64,000 nucleotides of DNA from an uncultured Prevotellaceae bacterium (GTDB lineage Bacteria > Bacteroidota > Bacteroidia > Bacteroidales > Bacteroidaceae), in NCBI GenBank assembly GCA_902790625.1, contig CADASP010000018.1, positions 62,001 through 126,000 of the forward strand. Direction: 5' to 3'. Under the pieces are notes generated by a model. That model was given only the letters and a program-made list of their open reading frames with translations, ran no database searches and was not told where the DNA came from. Positions 6,948 through 16,677 of the stretch are shown here, in pieces (within the stretch, counting starts at the first letter, position 1; the number at the start of each line of letters is the position of its first letter). The position numbers were made by a program, and so were the translations under genes.

Positions 6948-9900
6948 ATGAAAAGACTTGTTTTGTTTTTGGTGTTATCAGCACTCAGTATGGTAACCTC
7001 TCATGCGCAGCGCACCACCGACGTGCTCGACCGTGGCATGGTGGCCATGCCTGCCCGTAGTGGCGGCGGAAACTTTGTGAGCTGGCGAATCTTTGGCGAG
7101 GAATACTACGACACGGATTATAACATCTATCGCGACGGCGTGAAGCTGAACGAGGAGCCGCTGCACGTGTCGAACTTCACCGACGCCCAGGGCAAGTCGA
7201 GCTCCAAGTATCAGGTGGCGGCTGTGGTGCGTGGCGTGGAGCAGGCGAAGAGTGCCGAGGTGGCGCGCTGGAGCCAGCAATACAAGCAGATAGCCGTGAA
7301 GAAGCTGTGGAGCCGACGGGGCACCGACATCACCGCCGACTATAACATCAACGACATCGCGCTGGCCGACGTCACAGGCGACGGTGTCAGCGAGTTCATC
7401 GTGAAGCGCAACTATGGCCCCGACGGCAGCTCTGTGGCCAACGACTCGGCCTACAACTGCATAGAGTGCTACAACATCGAGGGAGAGCGACTGTGGTATA
7501 TCGACCTGGGGCCGAACATGGTGAGCGGACCCGATGAGCAATATGACGCCGTGGGCTACGACTGGGATGGCGACGGCAAGGCCGAGGTGCTGCTGCGCGG
7601 CGCCGACAACATGATCATCCACTATGCCGACGGCACCCAGCAGAACATTGGCAACATGAACGTGAACACCCGCGGCAGCGTGCTGCAGACGGCCAATATG
7701 ACCTACACCAACCAGGGGGCAGAGTACCTGCTCTATCTGGAGGGTGCTACCGGCAAGCCTTACCCCATTGGCAACAACGGTCAGCTGTGGATGCCCTATC
7801 CCCTGCCACGCGGCGACGTGAACGACTGGGGCGACGGCTACGGCCACCGCGCCACGAAGCACTACTTCGGCGCTCCCGTGCTCGACGGTCGCAATGCCTA
7901 TATCTTCCTGGGCCGTGGATGCTACACCAAGCACCACATGAAGGCCTTCAGCGTGGACCCCACCACCCACAAGCTGCAGCTCTATTGGGAGTGGAGCTGC
8001 AATGGCGGATGGAGCGACCCATGGTATGGCAACGGCTACCACAACTATGGCATCGCTGATGTCGACTGGGACGGCCGCGACGAAATCGTCTTCGGCTCGA
8101 TGGTCATCGACGACAACGGCAAGGGACTCTCCACCACCGGACTGGGTCATGGCGATGCCCAGCACTGCAGCGACTTCGACCCCTACCGCCACGGACAGGA
8201 GATATTCGCCTGCAACGAGGACGAGCCAGCCATGAACTACCGCGATGCCACGACATCGAAAATCTACTACCGTCTGCAGTCGACGGGTGACGACGGGCGC
8301 GCCATCTGCGGCAACTTCTCGAACAGCTATCCCGGCTGCATAGGCCACAGCAGCCAGTCGGGCGTCGTCTCGACAGTGGCCGACAAGGTCATCGCCAATG
8401 CTCCCAGCGGCTTCGCCATGAACTGGCGCATCTACTGGGACGGCGACCTGCTGGAGGAAGCACTCGACGGGGCCAGCTCGCGCGAGGGGGCATCGCGAGT
8501 GTTCAAGGCCGACGGCTCGGCCATCTTTACTGCCGACGGCACGGCCAACTGCAACTGGACGAAGAACACACCGTCGGCCACAGGCGACATCATCGGCGAC
8601 TGGCGCGAGGAGATCATCGTGCGCACCACCGACAACAAATACATCCGCATCTACACCACCAACTTCAGCACGAAGTGGCGCAACTACACATTGTGGCACG
8701 ACCACCAATACCGTCAGGGCATGGTGTGGGAGAGCATGGGCTACAACCAGCCCCCTCACACCAGCTACTTCCTGGGCGAGCTGGAGAACATCACCGTGGC
8801 CCCGCCGCCACTCACCATGACGGGCCGCACCGAGGTGGCCAATGGCGCCACTATCGATGCCACCCTCGACGGACAGCACATCATCGTATGTGAGACCAAC
8901 GACACACACGTCAGCGTGGCCGAGGGTGCCAAGCCCTATATCGCCACCTTCAATGTGCCGTCGTGGGTGCAGGGCACCAACAGCAACAACACCAGCGGCA
9001 ACCCCAAACTCAACTACACCTACTACACCTGCGACGTGGAGGGGGCTGCCTTCGGCGGCGACATGAGGCTGGTGAAGCAGGGCGACGGCACGCTGAACCT
9101 GCCCGCTGTGGAGCAGCGCTACACAGGACCTACCGACATCTGGGCAGGGACGGTGAACTTCGACGGCAGTCTGCCGCTGTCGCCACTGTGGCTGAACCGC
9201 TTTGCCGAGCTGAACAGCGACGGCGGACAGTTCCGCAGCATCAGCATGGACTACGACGCCAAGCTGCGACCCGGACGAGCCAACCACATAGGGACCATCA
9301 CCACCGACTCGCTGGGCATGGGCTTTGGCGCACGCATCTGCTTCGACATCGATGGAGGCAGCCAGCAGGCCGACCAGCTGAACACGAGGGTGCTGAGCAC
9401 AGAGACCAAGAACTGGCTGTATGGGCCTAAGTATCAGCAACCCATCTTTGAGTTCACCGCCATCAACGGGAGCGAAGTGCGGCCAGGCAACTATCTCATC
9501 GGAACAGTAGAGACGGTGAGGGGCTCGCTCGACGACATCCGCATCGAAGGGATAGACACCAAGCTGAAGTCGAAGCTCGAACTGACCGACGGAAATCTGT
9601 ATCTGGTTATCTCGAGCGTGCGCGATGCCGAGGACATCACTTGGACTGGAGCCGAATCGAACGTCTGGAACATGGCCGACACGCAGAACTTCACCGATGG
9701 CGACGGACAACCCAACTTCTTCGTCACGGGCGACAACGTACACTTCGGCGACGACTCGCAGCAGTTCACCGTCAGCCTGAATGGCGACCTGGAGGCCGAC
9801 ACCGTCTTCGTCGACAACACCAAGGCTTACACCTTCAGCGGCACCGGAGCCTTGGTGGGCAACACCACACTGGTGAAGCAGGGCAATGGCATGCTCACCA

Positions 9901-11465
9901 TCACCAACGAAAACACCTATACGGGCGGCAACCGCCTCTCGGGCGGCATCGTGAGCGTCAGTTCGCTCTCCAATGCCAACCAGCCCAAGGGCAACCTGGG
10001 GGCCATGACCACCACCGCTGCCAAGTTTGTGGTGGAGAATGGTGCCGAGCTGCGCACCTCGGCCGCCGTCACCAATGGCTCGGCCATACGCTTTGAGAGC
10101 GAAGAGGGCGGCGTCATCAACAATGCGGCCGACTTCATCAGCGACCGTGCCATGAGCGGCACCGTGCTCACCAAGAAGGGCAATGGTTGGATGAAGCTGA
10201 ACACCTCGAACGCTGCGCTGAACCGAATGGTGATTGCTGCCGGCACCGTGCAGTGCCTGAATGCCAACGTGCCTGCCAAGGTGGTGGAATTCCAAGGGGG
10301 TACGCTCCGCGAGAACACCAGCACCAGCTATGCCGTGACGGTGCCAAAGGGCAAGACGGGCACGTGGTATCTGGCCAACCGCAGCACGTATAAAAACAAG
10401 GTGACGGGCGAAGGCACCATCACCATCTATTGCACCACCGAGAAAGGCACCAACTACTACGCCACCCGCACACCCGTGGAGTGCGATTTCAGTGCCTTCG
10501 AAGGAACGCTGAATCCCACTTCGAGCGTCGATGACCCTAACCATCTGCGTTTCACGCTGAACACCGCCACCGGCATGCCCAAGGCTACTGTCAATCTGGC
10601 AGAGAAGGTGGAACTGCAAAACAGCGGCAAGACCTTCAGGATAGGCAAGGTGACGGGTAAGGGTTCGTTGGCGGGCAGCTGCACCTTCAGCAATGGAGCC
10701 AGCGTGGGGGCGAACACCTGGCAGGTGGGATGCGACGACGACTTCGCCTTCCAAGGCAAGGTGACGGCTAACGCCAACTTCGTGAAGGTGGGCAGTGGCA
10801 AGATGACGGTCAGCGGAGCCAGCGACAACACGGGTGCCGCCACCATACGCGAGGGCGAACTGATGCTCAACAATGGATTGCTGGGCACGGGGCGGCTCAC
10901 CGTAGAGTCGGGCGCAGTGCTCTCGGGCACCAACAAGAATACACCGTTGACCAACAGCGCCATCGTGGTCAATGGCGTGCTGCGTCCAGGACTCTTCGAA
11001 GGCTCTTCCACTGGAACTCTCTACTTCGATCAGAAGGACCTGACGTTCAACAACGGCTCTGCCCTTGTGGTCGGTGCTTCGCGCTGCGCCACCAAGGCAT
11101 CGGCTGGTGGCACCAGTCTGGAGGGGGTGAAGAAATTGACGTTCAACGGCACGCTGACCGTCATCCCCACCGCCACCAACTCGTTGCAGGTGGGCGACAG
11201 CATCCGCATCTTCACCGCCACCTCCTTCAGCGGCACGCCATCCTTCGACTTCCAGGGTGGCATCGACTGGGACACCAGCCGCATCAGCGAGGGATTGCTC
11301 TTCGTGAAGGCCATCGACACGGGCATTGACGGCGTTGTCAGCACGGCATCGCCCCGCAACATCTACGACGCGCGGGGCCGTCTCGTCCGCCGCAACGCCA
11401 CCAGCACCGAGGGGCTCCCCGCTGGCATCTACGTCTGCGAGGGTCGCAAGTTCATCGTGAAATAA
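6948..11465 (+). CDS. Secreted PL11 rhamnogalacturonan lyase with autotransporter-type repeats
   Basis: 1,505 residues. Residues 1-20 are a signal peptide (cleavage after SHA), without a lipobox. Residues about 21-625 match family PL11 rhamnogalacturonan endolyase: RGMVAMPARSGGGNFVSWR, repeated DxDGDGxxE blades of the eight-bladed propeller (for example YDWDGDGKAE), and the end IYTTNFSTKWRNYTLWHDHQ. PL11 enzymes cleave the rhamnose-galacturonate backbone of pectin RG-I by beta-elimination. The remaining 850 residues hold PATR-like beta-helix repeats (LVKQGNGMLTITNENTYTGG; VKVGSGKMTVSGASDNTGAA). The C-terminus (NIYDARGRLVRR, then GIYVCEGRKFIVK) is of the type-IX-secretion-like or Por-like tail class. 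PL11 lyases are usually near 600-750 residues, so the repeat extension is unusual. First gene of an operon with the GH3 and symporter genes. Confidence 0.88.
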   Translation: MKRLVLFLVLSALSMVTSHAQRTTDVLDRGMVAMPARSGGGNFVSWRIFGEEYYDTDYNIYRDGVKLNEEPLHVSNFTDAQGKSSSKYQVAAVVRGVEQAKSAEVARWSQQYKQIAVKKLWSRRGTDITADYNINDIALADVTGDGVSEFIVKRNYGPDGSSVANDSAYNCIECYNIEGERLWYIDLGPNMVSGPDEQYDAVGYDWDGDGKAEVLLRGADNMIIHYADGTQQNIGNMNVNTRGSVLQTANMTYTNQGAEYLLYLEGATGKPYPIGNNGQLWMPYPLPRGDVNDWGDGYGHRATKHYFGAPVLDGRNAYIFLGRGCYTKHHMKAFSVDPTTHKLQLYWEWSCNGGWSDPWYGNGYHNYGIADVDWDGRDEIVFGSMVIDDNGKGLSTTGLGHGDAQHCSDFDPYRHGQEIFACNEDEPAMNYRDATTSKIYYRLQSTGDDGRAICGNFSNSYPGCIGHSSQSGVVSTVADKVIANAPSGFAMNWRIYWDGDLLEEALDGASSREGASRVFKADGSAIFTADGTANCNWTKNTPSATGDIIGDWREEIIVRTTDNKYIRIYTTNFSTKWRNYTLWHDHQYRQGMVWESMGYNQPPHTSYFLGELENITVAPPPLTMTGRTEVANGATIDATLDGQHIIVCETNDTHVSVAEGAKPYIATFNVPSWVQGTNSNNTSGNPKLNYTYYTCDVEGAAFGGDMRLVKQGDGTLNLPAVEQRYTGPTDIWAGTVNFDGSLPLSPLWLNRFAELNSDGGQFRSISMDYDAKLRPGRANHIGTITTDSLGMGFGARICFDIDGGSQQADQLNTRVLSTETKNWLYGPKYQQPIFEFTAINGSEVRPGNYLIGTVETVRGSLDDIRIEGIDTKLKSKLELTDGNLYLVISSVRDAEDITWTGAESNVWNMADTQNFTDGDGQPNFFVTGDNVHFGDDSQQFTVSLNGDLEADTVFVDNTKAYTFSGTGALVGNTTLVKQGNGMLTITNENTYTGGNRLSGGIVSVSSLSNANQPKGNLGAMTTTAAKFVVENGAELRTSAAVTNGSAIRFESEEGGVINNAADFISDRAMSGTVLTKKGNGWMKLNTSNAALNRMVIAAGTVQCLNANVPAKVVEFQGGTLRENTSTSYAVTVPKGKTGTWYLANRSTYKNKVTGEGTITIYCTTEKGTNYYATRTPVECDFSAFEGTLNPTSSVDDPNHLRFTLNTATGMPKATVNLAEKVELQNSGKTFRIGKVTGKGSLAGSCTFSNGASVGANTWQVGCDDDFAFQGKVTANANFVKVGSGKMTVSGASDNTGAATIREGELMLNNGLLGTGRLTVESGAVLSGTNKNTPLTNSAIVVNGVLRPGLFEGSSTGTLYFDQKDLTFNNGSALVVGASRCATKASAGGTSLEGVKKLTFNGTLTVIPTATNSLQVGDSIRIFTATSFSGTPSFDFQGGIDWDTSRISEGLLFVKAIDTGIDGVVSTASPRNIYDARGRLVRRNATSTEGLPAGIYVCEGRKFIVK

Positions 11466-11484
11466 CCAACATAATTTCTTTAAA

Positions 11485-14064
11485 ATGAAAACACGACTTC
11501 TTCTCTCTTTGGCAATGGCCGCCGCGCTGAGCATGCACGCCCAGCAGCTGCCTTTCCAAAACACCAACCTCTCGAATGAGCAGCGTGTCGACGACCTGAT
11601 GAAACGGCTGACGCTCGACGAGAAAGCGAAACTGATGATGAACGGCTCGCCAGCCATTGAGCGGTTGGGCGTACCCCGTTTTGAGTGGTGGAACGAAGCG
11701 CTGCACGGCGTGGGGCGCAACGGCTTTGCCACCGTGTTCCCCATCACCATGTGCATGGCCGCCTCGTGGGACGACGCCCTGCTGCAGCAGGTGTTCGATG
11801 CCGTCAGCGACGAGGCGCGTGTCAAGGCACAGCAGGCCAAGCGCTCAGGGCGCATCAGGCAATATCAGAGCCTCTCGTTCTGGACACCCAACATCAACAT
11901 CTTCCGTGACCCACGATGGGGGCGCGGACAGGAGACCTATGGCGAAGACCCCTATCTGACATCGAGGATGGGCGTGGCCGTGGTGCGTGGGCTGCAAGGC
12001 CCCGACGATGCCAAGTATCGCAAGCTGCTGGCCTGTGCCAAGCACTTCGCCGTGCATAGCGGACCAGAGTGGAACCGCCATACCTTCAACGTGGAAGACC
12101 TGCCCGAGCGCGACCTGTGGGAGACCTACATGCCCGCCTTCAAAGCCCTGGTGCAGGAAGCCAACGTCGAGGAGGTGATGTGCGCCTATCAGCGTGTGGA
12201 TGGTGAACCCTGCTGCGCTCAGACCCGCTACGAGCAGCAGATACTGCGCGAGGAGTGGGGCTTCAAGGGACTCATCACCAGCGACTGCGGTGCCATCAAC
12301 GACTTCCTGCCCCGCTATCATAATGTGGTGGAGACACCCGAACAGGCGGTGGCCATCGGCGTCCGCGCCGGCACCGACGTGGAGTGCGGCAGCCTCTATC
12401 GCCATCTGCCCGAAGCCGTGAAGAACGGATGGATCAGCGAGAAGGAGATTGACACCAGTCTGCGACGTCTGCTCCTGGCACGCATGAAGCTGGGCGACTT
12501 CGACCCCGACGAGATGGTGGAATGGACGAAGATTCCCGAAAGCGTCGTCGCCTCGAAGGAGCATAAGCAGATGGCGCTGCAGATGGCACGCGAGGGCATC
12601 GTCCTGCTGAAGAACGACCCCCTCACCAAAGGCGAAGGAGTGCTGCCCCTGAAAGAGAAAAAGATTGTCGTCATGGGGCCCAACACCAACGACTCCGTGA
12701 TGCAGTGGGGCAACTATTCGGGCTATCCCACCCAGACCATCACCGCCCTGCAGGGACTGCAACAACTGCTGGGCAAGAAGAACGTGAAGTATGTGCCTGG
12801 CTGCGGACTCACACGCGGCGAGGTGACCGAGAGCTTCTTCAACAACTTCACTACGCCCGACGGTAAGCCGGGTCTGAAAGGCACCTACTGGAACAACGAG
12901 CAGATGGAAGGCAAGCCTGTGGCCACGGCCACCTACACCGAGTCTATCAAGCTGAGCAACGGCGGTGCCACCGTCTTTGCTCCCGGCGTGGAGCTCGAGC
13001 ACTTCTCGGCCCGCTATGAGGGAACGTTCTGCACCAAGGACGACGAGCAGCTGCTGTTGCGTGTGGGAGCCGACGACAAGTTGCGCGTCATCATCGATGG
13101 CGACACCGTGGTCAACATCGCGTCGGGGCGCCAACGCATCCAGGAGCGAAACAATGAATTTCCAACGAAGGGGGGGCAGCGCTACTCCTTTATAATAGAA
13201 TATGTGCAGGAGGCCGACATGGCCAACTTGTCGTTCGATGTGAGCAAGCGCTATGTACCCACACGCGAGCAACTGTTGCAGCAGATAGGTTCCACCAAGA
13301 CAGTGGTGTTCGTGGGTGGCATCTCACCCCGCGTTGAGGGCGAGCAGATGCGCGTTGAAGAGCCTGGCTTCAAGGGTGGCGACCGCACCAGCATCGAGCT
13401 GCCACAGGCACAGCGCGATGTGCTGCGCATGCTGCACGATGCCGGCAAGCAGGTCATCTTTGTGAACTGCTCGGGTGGCGCTGTGGCGCTCGGTGCTGAG
13501 AGCGAGAGCTGCGATGCCATCCTGCAGGCATGGTATGGCGGCGAGCAGGGCGGTATGGCTTTGGCCGAGGTGCTCACCGGCAAGGTGAACCCCAGCGGCA
13601 AGCTACCCGTCACCTTCTACAAGGACGACTCGCAGTTGCCCGACTTCCTCGACTACCGCATGCAGGGCCGCACCTACCGCTATTTCCAGGGTCAGCCGCT
13701 CTATCCCTTTGGTCATGGCCTCAGCTACACCAAATTCGAAGTGAAGAATCCAGGATTCTCAGGAACCTCCTCTGTGACCTGCACCGTGAAGAACACCGGC
13801 AAGCGTGCCGGCACGGAGACCATCCAGGTGTATATCCGCCGCACCGCCGACACCGACGGCCCCCTGAAGACGCTGCGTGCCTACCAGCGCGTGACGTTGA
13901 AGCCTGGCGAGAGCCGCCAGGTGAGCATCGACCTGCCTCGCAGTCGCTTTGAGACTTGGGACTCGCAGACCAACACCATGCGCGTGGTCCCCGGCGAATA
14001 CGAGCTGATGGTGGGTACTAGCAGCAGCGACAAAGATCTTCAGAAATTCATCATTCATATCTAA
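11485..14064 (+). CDS. GH3 beta-glycosidase (beta-xylosidase/glucosidase type) with PA14 domain
   Basis: 859 residues with a signal peptide (1-19, cleavage after MHA). Order: N-terminal GH3 TIM barrel (about 25-360) with RDPRWGRGQETYGEDPYLTS, substrate-binding KHFAVHSGPEWNRH, and the nucleophile Asp267 in GLITSDCGAI; then the alpha/beta sandwich, split by a PA14 domain (about 460-600; KGTYWNNEQMEGKPV to YSFIIEYVQEADMANLSFDV); then a fibronectin-III-like C-terminal domain after YPFGHGLSYTKFEV. It should release terminal beta-linked sugars in the periplasm. The architecture resembles Prevotella Xyl3A/GH3 enzymes; whether it prefers xylose, glucose or another sugar cannot be read here, though the symporter downstream suggests a neutral monosaccharide. 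19 bp after the lyase gene. Confidence 0.93.
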   Translation: MKTRLLLSLAMAAALSMHAQQLPFQNTNLSNEQRVDDLMKRLTLDEKAKLMMNGSPAIERLGVPRFEWWNEALHGVGRNGFATVFPITMCMAASWDDALLQQVFDAVSDEARVKAQQAKRSGRIRQYQSLSFWTPNINIFRDPRWGRGQETYGEDPYLTSRMGVAVVRGLQGPDDAKYRKLLACAKHFAVHSGPEWNRHTFNVEDLPERDLWETYMPAFKALVQEANVEEVMCAYQRVDGEPCCAQTRYEQQILREEWGFKGLITSDCGAINDFLPRYHNVVETPEQAVAIGVRAGTDVECGSLYRHLPEAVKNGWISEKEIDTSLRRLLLARMKLGDFDPDEMVEWTKIPESVVASKEHKQMALQMAREGIVLLKNDPLTKGEGVLPLKEKKIVVMGPNTNDSVMQWGNYSGYPTQTITALQGLQQLLGKKNVKYVPGCGLTRGEVTESFFNNFTTPDGKPGLKGTYWNNEQMEGKPVATATYTESIKLSNGGATVFAPGVELEHFSARYEGTFCTKDDEQLLLRVGADDKLRVIIDGDTVVNIASGRQRIQERNNEFPTKGGQRYSFIIEYVQEADMANLSFDVSKRYVPTREQLLQQIGSTKTVVFVGGISPRVEGEQMRVEEPGFKGGDRTSIELPQAQRDVLRMLHDAGKQVIFVNCSGGAVALGAESESCDAILQAWYGGEQGGMALAEVLTGKVNPSGKLPVTFYKDDSQLPDFLDYRMQGRTYRYFQGQPLYPFGHGLSYTKFEVKNPGFSGTSSVTCTVKNTGKRAGTETIQVYIRRTADTDGPLKTLRAYQRVTLKPGESRQVSIDLPRSRFETWDSQTNTMRVVPGEYELMVGTSSSDKDLQKFIIHI

Positions 14065-14075
14065 TCAATAACATT

Positions 14076-15554
14076 ATGTCACAAACAGAAACTGGTAGCC
14101 GCAGCTACCTCATTTCCATTGTCATGGTGGCCGTTTTGGGCGGACTGCTCTTCGGCTACGACACCGCAGTCATCTCGGGTGCCGAGAAGGGACTGCAAGC
14201 ATTCTTCATGGAGGCCAAGGACTTTGCCTATACCGACGGCTGGCATGGCTTCACTTCTGCTTCCGCCCTCATCGGCTGCATCATCGGCTCGGCCCTCAGT
14301 GGTCTGCTTGCCACCCGCTTGGGACGCAAGAAATCGCTCATCATTGCAGGCTTGCTGTTCTTCATCTCTGCATTGGGAAGCATGGAGCCTGAGTTCCTCT
14401 TCTTCGAGCATGGCACACCCACCTACTCGCTGCTCATCATGTTCAACATCTACCGTGTCATTGGTGGCATCGGCGTGGGACTCGCCTCGGCCATCTGCCC
14501 CATGTACATCGGCGAGGTGGCACCGTCGAACATCCGAGGCATGCTCGTCTCGTGGAACCAGTTTGCCATTATCTTCGGTCAGTTGGTGGTCTACTTCGTC
14601 AACTTCTTCATCCTGGGCGACCACATCCAGCCGCTGGTAGAGGAGATGGGTAAGGGCATTGCCGCCATCAACCCCGCCGCACAATGGACCGTCACCACAG
14701 GTTGGCGCTATATGTTCGGAAGCGAGGCTGTGCCCGCCGGACTCTTCGCCCTGCTCATCTGCTTCGTGCCCGAGACGCCGCGCTACCTCGTCAGCATCGG
14801 ACAGGACCAGAAGGCACTGGGCATCCTCTCGCGCATCAACGGCAGCAGCAAGGCCGCTCAGATTCTGCAGGATATCAAGGACACCATGGTGGTGAAGACC
14901 GAGAAGTTGATGACCTATGGTGCCATGTGCATCTTTATCGGCATCATGCTCAGCGTGTTCCAGCAGGCCGTGGGCATCAACGCCGTGCTCTACTACGCTC
15001 CGCGCATCTTCGGCGACATGGGTATGGACAACCCGATGATGATTACCGTCTTCATGGGCATCATCAACATCCTCTTCACGCTGGTGGCCATCTTCACCGT
15101 GGAGAAGTGGGGCCGCAAACCCTTGCTCATCACTGGCTCGCTGGGCATGGCTATTGGCGCACTGGGTGTCGCCGTCACCTTCGGCCACGCAGGGATGGAG
15201 ATGGTGACTGCCGCTTCGCTGCTCATCTACAGTGCTTCGTTCATGTTCTCGTGGGGCCCCATCACGTGGGTGCTCATCGCCGAGATCTTCCCCAACACCA
15301 TCCGTGGTGCTGCCGTGGCCATCGCCGTGGCCTTCCAGTGGATTTTCAATTTCATCGTCAGCTCCACCTTCGTGCCCATGTTCAACATGCACCTCACCGA
15401 GGGCGACGACTTCGGCCACTGGTTCACCTACGGCCTCTATGGCATCATCTGCATCGTGGCTGCCATCTTCGTGTGGAAGCTTGTGCCTGAGACCAAGGGC
15501 AAGACGCTGGAGGACATGACCAACCTGTGGAAGAACCGCAAGCGGTCGGCTTAG
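14076..15554 (+). CDS. xylE: Sugar:H+ symporter, MFS sugar porter family (XylE-like)
   Basis: 492 residues with 12 predicted membrane segments and the sugar-porter signatures: GGLLFGYDTAVISG in TM1, LATRLGRKK between TM2 and TM3, YIGEVAPSNIRG in the fourth helix region, FVPETPRYLV before the central loop, QQAVGINAVLYYAP in TM7, and VPETKGKTLE at the C-terminus. It resembles the D-xylose:H+ symporter; substrate inferred only by family. It sits 11 bp after the GH3 gene and ends at a strong terminator, so lyase, glycosidase and transporter form one operon that takes sugar from polymer to cytoplasm. Confidence 0.88.
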   Translation: MSQTETGSRSYLISIVMVAVLGGLLFGYDTAVISGAEKGLQAFFMEAKDFAYTDGWHGFTSASALIGCIIGSALSGLLATRLGRKKSLIIAGLLFFISALGSMEPEFLFFEHGTPTYSLLIMFNIYRVIGGIGVGLASAICPMYIGEVAPSNIRGMLVSWNQFAIIFGQLVVYFVNFFILGDHIQPLVEEMGKGIAAINPAAQWTVTTGWRYMFGSEAVPAGLFALLICFVPETPRYLVSIGQDQKALGILSRINGSSKAAQILQDIKDTMVVKTEKLMTYGAMCIFIGIMLSVFQQAVGINAVLYYAPRIFGDMGMDNPMMITVFMGIINILFTLVAIFTVEKWGRKPLLITGSLGMAIGALGVAVTFGHAGMEMVTAASLLIYSASFMFSWGPITWVLIAEIFPNTIRGAAVAIAVAFQWIFNFIVSSTFVPMFNMHLTEGDDFGHWFTYGLYGIICIVAAIFVWKLVPETKGKTLEDMTNLWKNRKRSA

Positions 15555-15608
15555 CCGCTTGCTACCAAAGGGACGCAAGAACAAGTAATTCTTCATCACC
15601 TTATCATC

Positions 15609-15646
15609 AGAGCCAACCGTTGCCCCGTCTGCGGTTGGCTCTTTTT
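15609..15646 (+). terminator. Rho-independent terminator of the lyase-GH3-symporter operon
   Basis: Perfect 11-bp stem AGAGCCAACCG (15609-15619) / CGGTTGGCTCT (15632-15642) with a 12-base loop and a following T-run. Confidence 0.9.
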
Positions 15647-15668
15647 CGATGAAATAATCCTGCGATTC

Positions 15669-15700
15669 TTCGCTTATTTCAGAAATAATAACTATCTTTG
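15669..15700 (+). promoter_or_regulatory. Promoter of aguAB
   Basis: TATCTTTG (15693-15700) lies only 5 bp before the ATG; a poor -33 (TTCG, 15669-15672) is 20 bp upstream. The leader would be very short or absent, so a slightly later start codon is possible. Confidence 0.5.
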
Positions 15701-15704
15701 CGCC

Positions 15705-16676
15705 ATGTTTATACAAAATGCTTATCGCTTGCCCGCCGAATGGGAGCCGCAGAGCGGCGTGCAGCTCACTTGGCCGCATGCCCACACCGACTGGGCGCCC
15801 ATGCTCCGCGAGGTGACGGCCACCTACGAGGAGATGGCCCGCCAGATTCGCCAGCGTGAGCCGCTGCTGGTGGTGGGGCCTCCCACCAACGACACTTGGG
15901 CGCGCGACCATGCCTTCATCACGCTCACAGCCGATGACGCTCCACCCCGTCTGCTCGACTTCTGCTTCAATGGTTGGGGTGAGAAGTTCCCTGCCGAACT
16001 CGACAATGCCATCAACCGCCGACTCTACGACGACGGGAGCGTCAGCGGCGAGTATGTTGACCATTTGGACTTCGTGCTCGAAGGCGGGGCGATAGAGAGC
16101 GACGGCCGCGGCACCATCTTCACCACCTCCTGCTGTCTGCTTGCCCCACATCGCAACCAGCCGCTCTCGAAGGCTCAGATAGAGCAGCGACTGAAGGAGT
16201 ACCTATGTGCCGATAGGGTAGTGTGGATTGACCACGGACATCTAACTGGCGACGACACCGACGGCCACATCGACACCCTGGTGCGCATCGCCCCCAACGA
16301 CACATTATTATATATAAGGTGCGACGACCCCGATGACGAGCATTACGCCGGACTGCAGTTGATGGAGGAGCAGTTGCGCTCGTTCCGTACCATTGATGGC
16401 CAGCCTTATCGCTTGTTGCCACTGCCACTGCCGCGTCCTATTTACGACGAGGAGGGACAGCGGCTCCCGGCCACGCATGCCAATTTTCTGGTGCTGAACG
16501 GGGCGGTGCTCTGCCCCACATATAGTCAGCCCGACGTTGATGCTGCGGCGTTGCGCATCATCGGCCAGGCTTTCCCCGGAAGGAAAATCGTGGGCATCGA
16601 CTGCCAGACGCTCATCCGTCAGCATGGGTCGCTGCATTGCTGCACCATGCAATTTCCACTTGGAATTATCAAATGA
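15705..16676 (+). CDS. aguA: Agmatine deiminase
   Basis: 323 residues, peptidyl-arginine-deiminase-like (PAD_porph) family. Converts agmatine to N-carbamoylputrescine plus ammonia in the cytoplasm. Visible family features: LPAEWEPQSGVQLTWPH at the N-terminus, NDTWARDHAF, FVLEGGAIESDGRG, the catalytic His in GDDTDGHIDT, and the catalytic Cys near the C-terminus in GSLHCCTMQFP. It is separated by one base from the amidase that acts next in the pathway, which strongly supports the call over other arginine-deiminase-like proteins. Confidence 0.95.
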   Translation: MFIQNAYRLPAEWEPQSGVQLTWPHAHTDWAPMLREVTATYEEMARQIRQREPLLVVGPPTNDTWARDHAFITLTADDAPPRLLDFCFNGWGEKFPAELDNAINRRLYDDGSVSGEYVDHLDFVLEGGAIESDGRGTIFTTSCCLLAPHRNQPLSKAQIEQRLKEYLCADRVVWIDHGHLTGDDTDGHIDTLVRIAPNDTLLYIRCDDPDDEHYAGLQLMEEQLRSFRTIDGQPYRLLPLPLPRPIYDEEGQRLPATHANFLVLNGAVLCPTYSQPDVDAAALRIIGQAFPGRKIVGIDCQTLIRQHGSLHCCTMQFPLGIIK

Positions 16677-16677
16677 G

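Noticed and set aside
6978..11855. A 1,625-codon open frame on the minus strand across the PL11 gene
   Set aside because: It is the shadow of a GC-rich coding strand: the product is low in recognisable motifs and rich in Val, Ala, His and Gly, while the plus strand encodes a coherent signal peptide, propeller and repeats.
14079..16151. A 690-codon minus-strand frame over xylE and aguA
   Set aside because: His/Asp/Glu-rich shadow of two well-identified genes on the other strand.
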